Assembly (NCBI GenBank): GCA_020847375.1
Contig: JADLCB010000008.1
Span: 25,127-89,126 of the forward strand
Source: Phycisphaerales bacterium
GTDB lineage: Bacteria; Planctomycetota; Phycisphaerae; Tepidisphaerales; Tepidisphaeraceae
Direction: 5' to 3'
Length of the DNA: 64,000 nt
The notes beneath the pieces are model-generated. The model did not search any database. It saw only the letters and a program-made list of their open reading frames with translations, and was not told where the DNA came from. The first letter of the stretch is position 1. Each line of letters starts with the position of its first letter. Shown piece after piece: positions 26,998 through 34,097 of the stretch. A program made the translations under genes and the position numbers.

Positions 26998-28092
26998 TTA
27001 CAATTCCACCGTCTTCAGCCCCTCAGCAGCAAAACCAAACCCCGCCTCAAGGGCAATATGCTTCAGCGCCTCGACTTCCGCCGCTGTAAACAACAACCCA
27101 CCATGCTTGCGCGACAGCGCTGCCCCATTGGCTTCGATCTGCCCCGGCAGCATCGCGCCGGTATTGCCGTGCCCCAGAATATCCGCCAGCACCGCTTTGA
27201 CATTCGCCTTCTGATCGCGCCCCGCTGCAAAATCACCGCTGCTCATTGCCTCTGGCTTGATGCACTGAAAGAAAAAACAGCACGTCCCTTTTTCGCCGGC
27301 TGACACGCGATCCCAGCGATTGCGGATCGTCGGCAGACTCCCACCGATATACGCCGCATATAACTCGTCAATCAGCGATAGCCCGTAACCCTTATGCTGG
27401 CCAAACGGCAATAGCGCCTTGATCTTGTTCGGATCCGTCGTGGGCTGACCATCTTCATCGACGCCCGCCCCTGGCGGAAGCTGCTTGCCTTCCCGGGCAA
27501 ACTGCTGCACCCGCCCCATCGCCACCGTACTGGTCGCCCAGTCAATGCAGATCGGAAACCCGACAAGCTCCTGCGTTGGAAACGCCCATGAGTGCGGGTT
27601 CGTACCCAGCGTCGGATATTTACCCCCGAACGGAACAACTTCCGCCAGCGCTGCGGTACACGAGGTGTAGGCGATATACCCCTTTTGGGCAGCATCGATC
27701 ACATACCCGCCTCCCCAGAGATAGTGGAACGCCTGATCAACCGCGACGATTCCCACACCAAACTCATCCGCCAGATTCATGCAGGCATTCATCGCCGCAA
27801 AAGCCACCGCCTGCCCCAACTTGCGGTTGGCATTCCACGTCTGAATCGCCTTGAACTTCCCCGGCAACTGCTCGATCTTCGCTCCCGGTTTGCACCCCCC
27901 AGCCCGGGAACCGAATAACTCATCCAGATGAAGCGCCTTGATCGCATTATGCGTTTTGATCCCATGCTCAGCCGTTATCTGACTGAAACGCGCTGCGGCA
28001 TTCGCCTCATCCGCATCATAACCGCGCTTTCGATAAGCAGCCGCAACCAGATCATTATGAACTTGTACCGGAATAATATAGTGCAGTGACAT
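26998..28092 (-). CDS. Malate/L-lactate dehydrogenase-family (Ldh_2) oxidoreductase
   Basis: A 364-residue NAD(P)-dependent dehydrogenase of the family that includes malate, sulfolactate, ureidoglycolate and delta-1-piperideine-2-carboxylate reductases. Landmarks are the N-terminal helical region (RKRGYDADEANAAARFSQIT), GVGIVAVDQAFHYLWGGGYV, TSCTAALAEVVPFGGKYPTLGTNPHSWAFP, VGFPICIDWATSTVAMGRV, and GQHKGYGLSLIDEL with the conserved Lys-Gly. The ATG at 28092 lacks a clear Shine-Dalgarno. The substrate cannot be read from sequence and neighbours do not suggest one. Confidence 0.85.
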   Translation of the reverse strand: MSLHYIIPVQVHNDLVAAAYRKRGYDADEANAAARFSQITAEHGIKTHNAIKALHLDELFGSRAGGCKPGAKIEQLPGKFKAIQTWNANRKLGQAVAFAAMNACMNLADEFGVGIVAVDQAFHYLWGGGYVIDAAQKGYIAYTSCTAALAEVVPFGGKYPTLGTNPHSWAFPTQELVGFPICIDWATSTVAMGRVQQFAREGKQLPPGAGVDEDGQPTTDPNKIKALLPFGQHKGYGLSLIDELYAAYIGGSLPTIRNRWDRVSAGEKGTCCFFFQCIKPEAMSSGDFAAGRDQKANVKAVLADILGHGNTGAMLPGQIEANGAALSRKHGGLLFTAAEVEALKHIALEAGFGFAAEGLKTVEL

Positions 28093-28170
28093 TTCCGTTG
28101 TAATTTATCATCGATCCTGCCGTGGCTAAAGAGGCCGCAATCGTATTTGTTGTACGCCAATCGACTCATC

Positions 28171-28374
28171 ACTGTTTAGCTCAAATAGAAGTGTCATCCT
28201 TAGTTGGCCGGGTAAATCGGTCGCAATGGATGAACGCTCAATGTCTGGTGACGAGCGAATTTGTCTGAAAGCAGGGCTTGGGGGAACAAGACGGCGGCTA
28301 CGGCTGCGTCTTCGTCGCTGCCACAGACATGCCAGACTTCCTTGGAATGATGGCATTTTCACTTCTTTGCAACA
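28171..28374. repeat. Direct repeat, left copy, upstream of the TPR gene
   Basis: About 200 bases (from ACTGTTTAGCTCAAATAGAA to CTTCTTTGCAACA) recur at 29077-29257 in the same orientation, with roughly 85% identity by eye apart from a 20-or-so-base insertion here. Both contain a frame starting MDERSMS, complete in the right copy and shifted in this one. The rest of the 28093-28460 gap holds only the start region of the TPR gene, with AGGGG before its ATG. Confidence 0.8.
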
Positions 28375-28460
28375 CGTTTTTTTTGCTTTCGCAATATCAG
28401 CAGATTATGGTAAATTGCTGTCATTGGTTCACTTGTTTATTGCTCACAGGGGTATGCTTT

Positions 28461-29069
28461 ATGAGTCGGTCCCATCTCACGATTTTTCGTCTGGTTCTGA
28501 TCCTTTTTCTTGGTATGGCAGGCGTTTGTCTCGGCAAGCTGCCTTCAGCTGCAGGGGCTACTGCCGAAGAGGAGGCCGTATCTTGGTATAATCGCGGCGT
28601 CGATTTTTCCGATCAACAGGACTACGCCAACGCAATTGATGCTTTTACCCGCGTGATTGAGTTGCCAGGTGCTCCGGTTGAGCAGGTCGCCAAGGCCCTG
28701 GTCAATCGCGGCGTTATCTATGGCCAGCAAGGACAGACGGAACGGAAAATTGCTGACTATACCCGCGTGATTGAGCTGCCAGGTGCTCCGGCTGAGCTGG
28801 TCGCACAGGCTCTGGTCAATCGCGGCGTTATCTCTGGCCAGCAGGGACAGATGGAGCGGGCCATCGCTGACTGGTCCCGCGCGATTGAGCTGCCAGGTGC
28901 TCCGGCTGAGCCAGTTGCCATGGCCCTGGTCAATCGCGGCGCTGCCTATGTCTTGCAGGGGCAGAGGGAGTGGGCCATCGCTGACTTTACCCGCGCGATT
29001 GAGCTGCCAGGTGCTCCGGCTGAGCAGGTCGTCAAGGCCAAGCAGGCACTTAAGGCAGTGGGCCAGTAG
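28461..29069 (+). CDS. Secreted tetratricopeptide-repeat protein
   Basis: A 202-residue protein with a signal peptide (FRLVLILFLGMAGVCLG, cleaved near PSAAGA). The mature part is four TPR-like units of 38 residues built on IELPGAPxEQVAxALVNRGV and GQQGQxERxIADxTR. The DNA units are 114 bp and nearly identical, so the array grew recently or is kept uniform by conversion. TPR units mediate protein-protein contacts; the partner is unknown. I use the ATG at 28461, with AGGGG 8 bases upstream, which puts the signal peptide first. Direct repeats flank the gene. Confidence 0.8.
   Translation: MSRSHLTIFRLVLILFLGMAGVCLGKLPSAAGATAEEEAVSWYNRGVDFSDQQDYANAIDAFTRVIELPGAPVEQVAKALVNRGVIYGQQGQTERKIADYTRVIELPGAPAELVAQALVNRGVISGQQGQMERAIADWSRAIELPGAPAEPVAMALVNRGAAYVLQGQREWAIADFTRAIELPGAPAEQVVKAKQALKAVGQ
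28656..29045 (+). repeat. Tandem 114-bp coding repeats (three full, one partial)
   Basis: Units start at 28656, 28770, 28884 and 28998, exactly 114 bases apart, each opening ATTGAGxTGCCAGGTGCTCC. They encode the 38-residue TPR units of the secreted protein. Near identity at silent positions points to recent duplication. Confidence 0.9.
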
Positions 29070-29076
29070 AATTGTG

Positions 29077-29257
29077 ACTGTTCAGCTCAAATAGAAGTGT
29101 CATCCTTGTTGGCCGGGCAAATCGGTCGGAATGGATGAACGCTCAATGTCTGATGACGAGCGGATTCGTCTGGAAGCAGAGCTTGGCGAACAAGACGGCG
29201 CTGCCACAGACACAGAGACTCCATTGGAATGATGACAGGTCAGCTTCTTTGCAACAG
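29077..29257. repeat. Direct repeat, right copy, downstream of the TPR gene
   Basis: Partner of 28171-28374; repeat starts are 906 bases apart with the TPR gene between. A 33-codon frame (MDERSMSDDERIRLEAELGE, then an acidic tail and TGA) is open here but has no ribosome binding site, so it looks like the leftover end of a larger gene. The gap 29070-29379 holds nothing else. Confidence 0.8.
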
Positions 29258-29379
29258 AGGCTGCAACCATATTGCGCTTGCGTCACCTTGTATATGCAAC
29301 CCTCAACCGTCGCGATTTCCCCGCAAATTCAACTCATTTGACGCCAATTCATTCATCGACTACTGTAACTCAACCATCT

Positions 29380-29464
29380 GGAGAGGTGGCAGAGTGGTTG
29401 AATGCGCCGGTTTCGAAAACCGGTTAACCGCAAGGTTACGGGAGTTCGAATCTCCCCCTCTCCG
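29380..29464 (+). tRNA. tRNA-Ser (anticodon CGA)
   Basis: GGAGAGG pairs with CCTCTCC, discriminator G. The anticodon loop TTCGAAA in a CCGGT/ACCGG stem gives CGA. A long variable arm (TTAACCGCAAGGTTACG) and the T arm GGAGTTCGAATCTCC complete a class II tRNA. No encoded CCA. Confidence 0.97.
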
Positions 29465-29824
29465 TTACATCTCCCCCATTCACACAGCCATGCGCGTTGA
29501 TGCGTTATTGGCGATATTTGATCTCCCCTTGCAAAAAACAGTTGCCCTGTATTCGTCTTTGATGCAACAGACATCCGCCCCAGACGGTCAGGCCATGATG
29601 GGCCGGCTTATTCTTCAATTTGACAATTTGCCAAATCATCAGCATATCGATTCGGGCGTATTGATGGGCGCTGCTCACCGAAAAAAAAAGCTGGGTGGGA
29701 ATTACAAATCCCGTACTTGACAACCGCCATTTCCCCATCACGATAACACCCTTTGTTGTTGGCGGATGCCAACAATCGCCTTGGATAATCATGGCAGGCA
29801 AACCTTGCTGAGCAGGAGATGATG
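29465..29824. other. Intergenic region upstream of the alpha/alpha-barrel gene
   Basis: No gene seen. TTGACA hexamers occur at about 29619 and 29717, but neither has a good -10 box at the right distance. A palindrome lies at 29756-29775, listed separately. AGGAG at 29814-29818 is the ribosome binding site of the following gene. Confidence 0.5.
29756..29775. promoter_or_regulatory. Palindrome TTGTTGGC-GGAT-GCCAACAA, possible operator
   Basis: Two perfect 8-base arms with a 4-base spacer, about 50 bases before the start of the alpha/alpha-barrel gene. Size and place suit binding by a dimeric repressor of a carbohydrate gene. No regulator gene adjoins it, so this is suggestive only. Confidence 0.4.
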
Positions 29825-31360
29825 ATGAGACTTTTGGCGGATATCAATTCACCGTGGAATCATAGAACCAGACGATTTATTGAAGCACCTGTTTTCCGAT
29901 GCCTCGATCATGATGCGGGCGATCTTCCTCCAGCGGATTACTGGCGGCTGGAAGTGACCCAGGGCGAAAATCGCTGGGTGGTTGAAAATGACAAGCCAGT
30001 GCTTGATACCATCACCTTTTGGGATCAGGTCAAAATCGGCTACTGGGCCAATGTCGCCGCGATGAGTATGAATCGTCAGACCGGCTGGTGCATCGCACGC
30101 AAGGCCCTGGGCGTTCCGGCCAGCATGGTGACGCACGGTGGACTGGGCGTGATTGCGCGTGCCCCTGATTGGCTGGATCATGTCGAGGAGCCGATGAATT
30201 ATCTGGCGAGTGTGCGAAGAAATCTCGACTGGTTTGATCGTATGGAAAACAACCCCAATGCCTTTTACCGCGAGCCGGGAATGCCCGCGTGGTGGTGGCA
30301 TGCCCATGAAGGGCTGGATCCAGCCAACCACAAATTTGCTGAGGGAACGTTCCCCTGCATAGCCTCCGTCGGCATTCAGGCGTATCTGCTCGCCTCCCAA
30401 TGTTTCCCGGAAAAAGCCGAAGCCTATCGTCAGATAGCGATAGCTATTGGTGACTGGCTGCTGAAGAACCATACGCCGATGACGGGCAAGCTCCCCGGGA
30501 TGCCGTATACATCGGTGCAGCAAGGCAAGTTTGATTATCTGGTTGAAGGCAAGGCTGTCAGCATCACCCGCAGTGGCCTGCCCGGTTTGCAGTTGCTGTT
30601 GCTGCACGAAATGACTGGTGACAAGCGGTATCTCGATTATGCCCTGCACATCGCCAGTGTTCTTCGTCAGTGGGTGCGCGAAGATGGGAGCATGCCCTTC
30701 CGCGTGATGCCCGACACCGGCGAGGTGGTTCAGGATCGTACCTGCAGCCACATGCTGGTGGGATTGTTCATGGATGCCCTGCCCAACGGGCAAGGCAGGG
30801 ATGTGGCCGACCGCATTGTGCAGTGGGCCTTGGAAAATCCCATGAAAGACTTCAACTGGGAGGCTGGTTTTGAGGATGTCAATCTGCGCGATAAATACTC
30901 GAACCTATCAAACATGGATGCGCTCTGGGCGGTGCGTCTGTTTGTACGCCGCGGGTTGATGCAACCAGCGCTGAAGCTGGTGCGCTGGGTGGAGGACCAG
31001 TTCGTCAACTTCGGCGATGAGGCTTCGCTGTTGGTCAAGACCTACTATCCAACGGTGCGCGAGCAGTTTCACTGCGATTGGCCGATGGAGGCGCACGCAT
31101 CAAACTATGCCAGGACCTGCTTTGTCCTGCATGAAGCCACCGGCGACCAAACCTGGTATAACAAGGCAATCGCCACGCTCAACGCGATTGTCAAATCGCA
31201 GCGCGTGGATGGCGCCTACAGCACCTGGGGCAAGGATCGGGAAACCGGCTTGGGAGGCTCCGGATCAGGCTGGAACTGGTTTAACTGTAACCACGGCGCC
31301 ATTGTTCAGCTTTTAACGTATACGCTGCACAACCAGGGTAAGCAGGTGATGTCATACTAG
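29825..31360 (+). CDS. Putative (alpha/alpha) barrel carbohydrate-active protein
   Basis: A 511-residue cytosolic protein, no signal peptide. It is rich in Trp and has repeated helical pairs (PCIASVGIQAYLLASQCFPE; LPGLQLLLLHEMTGDKRYLD; SHMLVGLFMDAL; NMDALWAVRLFVRRGLMQPA; YARTCFVLHEATGDQTWYN), the look of six-hairpin/toroid glycosidases, lyases and epimerases. I cannot place it in a numbered glycoside hydrolase family, so the reaction is unknown. Three ATGs follow each other after AGGAG; the third (29825) has the best 6-nt spacing. It is convergent with the ADP-ribosylglycohydrolase-like gene, with MITE copy 3 between them. Confidence 0.65.
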   Translation: MRLLADINSPWNHRTRRFIEAPVFRCLDHDAGDLPPADYWRLEVTQGENRWVVENDKPVLDTITFWDQVKIGYWANVAAMSMNRQTGWCIARKALGVPASMVTHGGLGVIARAPDWLDHVEEPMNYLASVRRNLDWFDRMENNPNAFYREPGMPAWWWHAHEGLDPANHKFAEGTFPCIASVGIQAYLLASQCFPEKAEAYRQIAIAIGDWLLKNHTPMTGKLPGMPYTSVQQGKFDYLVEGKAVSITRSGLPGLQLLLLHEMTGDKRYLDYALHIASVLRQWVREDGSMPFRVMPDTGEVVQDRTCSHMLVGLFMDALPNGQGRDVADRIVQWALENPMKDFNWEAGFEDVNLRDKYSNLSNMDALWAVRLFVRRGLMQPALKLVRWVEDQFVNFGDEASLLVKTYYPTVREQFHCDWPMEAHASNYARTCFVLHEATGDQTWYNKAIATLNAIVKSQRVDGAYSTWGKDRETGLGGSGSGWNWFNCNHGAIVQLLTYTLHNQGKQVMSY

Positions 31361-31534
31361 AGCGTGCGAACCAAAGCTGATACGAGCCATCGCCATGTGG
31401 CATGGGGCTGCGCCAAGTGAACAGCGCGTCCCGTCAGCCTGTCGGTTTGCCATTGATGGATGAAATCACTTGTTAAGCTTAACACAAGGGGTTGATTCCT
31501 CACGGACGCCAACCCGGCTGCAGACGGTTCTCGC

Positions 31535-31679
31535 GCAGGGCTTTTGCAAGTAACCCGCGAGGGTCGATGTATTAACGAGCCGCGACCGTCAGGGAGCGGT
31601 GATCGGCTCAAAAACCGCTCCCTGACGGTCGCGGCTCGTGAGAGATTGCCTATCGGACGCCTACTTGCGTTTGCCCTGC
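31535..31679 (+). mobile_element. MITE-like 145-bp inverted-repeat element, copy 3 (best preserved)
   Basis: Ends GCAGGGCTTTTGCAAGTA and the complement of GCAGGGCAAACGCAAGTA form imperfect terminal repeats (14 of 18 match). The core is a perfect 25-bp hairpin: arms 31575-31599 and 31615-31639 around a 15-base loop. Flanks GGTTCTCGC (31526-31534) and GGTTCTGGC (31680-31688) are a 9-bp duplication with one change. It lies in the 349-base gap 31361-31709 between two convergent genes, which contains nothing else I can identify. A frame crossing it is spurious. Confidence 0.88.
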
Positions 31680-31709
31680 GGTTCTGGCATTGACACTGAC
31701 GCCAGCGCA

Positions 31710-33878
31710 TCAAATTTCGTTTCCCAGCGGGGCTATGCTGATCTCGTCAAAAGTGGCCCAGCCACTATCGCATAACAGGGCAATGCCGCCGCTGCGCAGG
31801 CTGTGGCCACTGGGTTGCACAGGTATGGCGGCACTAAGACACTGTTGCCCGTTGAGATAGGCCACGAGCTGGTCATCGGTTGCAGCGACTTGTAAATCTT
31901 GAGGCTGGTTCAATGACCACTGCACCTGATGCACCGCCAGTATGCGATAGCAATGATCATATTGCTGCACCAGTTGGAGCTGACCAGCCTTGTGGTCGTA
32001 AAGTGCAGCCAGATACCGATACAACCCACCATAACGAATACACAGACCAACGCGATCACACAACCGTGTGGTGATCCTGGCACTGGCGCGATAGTTGCGC
32101 CAATCGCGCCCGCCGGTATGCGCCAAACCAACGCCGCGGTTGGAAACAATGCACGGCGCTTGACCATGGCTACGGGCAAAGAGCTTGTCATTGCTGGCGA
32201 TCCATCCAAGCAGCCCATCACGGGAAACTTTCGCAGCCGCTCCGCCGGAGAAATTGACGCTGGGCACACCCGACCAATCGATCCAATCAACGGCCACGCT
32301 GCCACCTTGGCCGGCAGGGCCTTGAAAATAAAGGCCTAGCTGCGCGATGGGCCAGCCTTGCGTAGCAGGAATGACCCAACTGATTTCGTGCTGCTCACCC
32401 GCTGGCAGCAGGCGGGCTGCACTTTGGGCATATCCCAAAAGCACCGGCGTGCGCGAAGGCGTGTGCGAGGCTTCGGCTGGCTGGTAGTAGCGGATGTACA
32501 GCCCCGCTTGAATATCCTGGCCATCGACCACCGCCAGTTGGGCACGCACCTGCTGACCACTGTAAAGGGTGGGGGTCGCTGCCAAGGCGTAGGCCGAGCC
32601 TGTGTATTCCAACAGGTCAGGCTGGATAAAAGTGGGTGTTGCAACACGGGTCGGAACATGCCGGGCCAAATGATCAAAGCGAATGAGCAGTTGGCCATTC
32701 GGATTTTCCACACGGATACGATTCTCACCGGCAAGCTGTTTATCCGGCATGAAGCCATGTCGGGCGCTGGGCTGGGTGAAATGAAATCGGGCATTGTTCT
32801 TGCTTGAAGAGACCGGCGCCCAGCCCATTACCTGTCGGCCAAGACGGCAAATCAGATCAGCCTGCAACAGCGCATCGCTGATCGCATGTGTTCCCTCCGC
32901 CGTGGGAAGAATGAGGCGATCGGCCAATGGCTCCTGCCAGTCGGGGCCACTGTGAATACCTGCCAGCCCATCTTTAATACCCATCAGACAGCCCACGTTG
33001 CCAGCGTTGCAGTCAGTATCCCAACCAGCCGTGTTGGCGATCATCAGCGCCTTTTGAAAGTCGTTTGGCGCGTGCGCCCATGCCATTACCATGACGGCAT
33101 GATTGGGGATCACATGACACCCGCCGCCGTAGCGGTCATAGCCATAGGTTGCTTGAATCTTACCCAGCGTTGCCCGCCAGTCCTGGCCATGAGCCGCTGC
33201 CCAGTTGCGCACATCGTGATAAATCGTGGCGATCAGACTATCGGCTGGTATCACGGACAGACCGATGTCAAAGAGTCTGTCCATGTTCGACTGAACAAAC
33301 GCCGCTGACTCCATCGCCGCCAGGGCCTGTGCCGCATAAACCGCCTGACCATCGTGGCTGACACGCCCCGCCTCCGCGGCCAAATGCGCAGCCAACTGCG
33401 GGTCCCCCGGGGCGACCATGGCAAAGCCATCGATAAAAATTTGCGCCCCGATCTGTTCAGCCACCAACTGGCCATTGAGCTGCGACGATCCCGATCGCGG
33501 CGCCGCAATCCCCTGCATCAAACGCAGCCACGCCGTATGCTCGGTGGAATTGCCCATGCCTCCCCACCAGAGAACCGTCTGGTTTTCGATCAGGTAATTC
33601 AGCCAGGTGGCACCGATCTGAGCCGATGAAATATCGCGCCCAGCCTGATGGTCTTCGATGGCACGAAGGAACGTAAAAGTGCCCGACAGATCATCGTCCG
33701 GGCATACCAATGGATAATTCAGGCGATCATGGATGTAGTACCAGATTTCGCCGAAGTTCTTTTCAATGTCCGCGTTGGATCGGCCCTCGATCGGCTTGCC
33801 GGTGTAGACGCCGATGGTCTTGCCCAATACACCGGCGTATACCTTTTGTACGTAGTCAGCCGGTTCAGTGCTCTTCAT
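31710..33878 (-). CDS. ADP-ribosylglycohydrolase-family protein with C-terminal beta-sandwich domain
   Basis: 722 residues. The first 340 or so match the DraG/ARH fold: AGVLGKTIGVYTGKPIEG, the metal-binding CPDDDLSGTF (Asp61-63) and AGWDTDCNAGNVGCLMGIKDG (about 282-302). These correspond to the DD-T and DTD-type motifs that coordinate two Mg ions and attack the ribosyl bond. Residues about 360-720 look like added beta-rich modules, including a LamG-like part (VGLCIRYGGLYRYLAALYDH; LVAYLNGQQCLSA). No signal peptide. The ATG at 33878 has GGGAG upstream. The substrate is unknown: with the neighbouring barrel protein, a sugar or nucleoside conjugate is as plausible as an ADP-ribosylated protein. 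Confidence 0.85.
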   Translation of the reverse strand: MKSTEPADYVQKVYAGVLGKTIGVYTGKPIEGRSNADIEKNFGEIWYYIHDRLNYPLVCPDDDLSGTFTFLRAIEDHQAGRDISSAQIGATWLNYLIENQTVLWWGGMGNSTEHTAWLRLMQGIAAPRSGSSQLNGQLVAEQIGAQIFIDGFAMVAPGDPQLAAHLAAEAGRVSHDGQAVYAAQALAAMESAAFVQSNMDRLFDIGLSVIPADSLIATIYHDVRNWAAAHGQDWRATLGKIQATYGYDRYGGGCHVIPNHAVMVMAWAHAPNDFQKALMIANTAGWDTDCNAGNVGCLMGIKDGLAGIHSGPDWQEPLADRLILPTAEGTHAISDALLQADLICRLGRQVMGWAPVSSSKNNARFHFTQPSARHGFMPDKQLAGENRIRVENPNGQLLIRFDHLARHVPTRVATPTFIQPDLLEYTGSAYALAATPTLYSGQQVRAQLAVVDGQDIQAGLYIRYYQPAEASHTPSRTPVLLGYAQSAARLLPAGEQHEISWVIPATQGWPIAQLGLYFQGPAGQGGSVAVDWIDWSGVPSVNFSGGAAAKVSRDGLLGWIASNDKLFARSHGQAPCIVSNRGVGLAHTGGRDWRNYRASARITTRLCDRVGLCIRYGGLYRYLAALYDHKAGQLQLVQQYDHCYRILAVHQVQWSLNQPQDLQVAATDDQLVAYLNGQQCLSAAIPVQPSGHSLRSGGIALLCDSGWATFDEISIAPLGNEI

Positions 33879-34097
33879 GCGATGGCTCCCAGGTTGGTTC
33901 GTAAAACGGTGGCATGATAGTCGATACGGGCAATCCGCCCAACACCGTTCATTTCAGCGCCCTGCGACCAACGACAGGCCGACGATCGTTGCCGGCTCCG
34001 GGCGCGCTCGACGACTGTTTTTCTTTCGATCTCCGCACTTCATCACACCATGCCAATGGCCTGCGCGTCCCACTTCTTTGGCGCGGGGCAGCACCGC

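Noticed and set aside
29077..29341. MDERSMS frame in the right direct repeat as a small gene
   Set aside because: No ribosome binding site, and the left copy is frameshifted, so it looks like a remnant.
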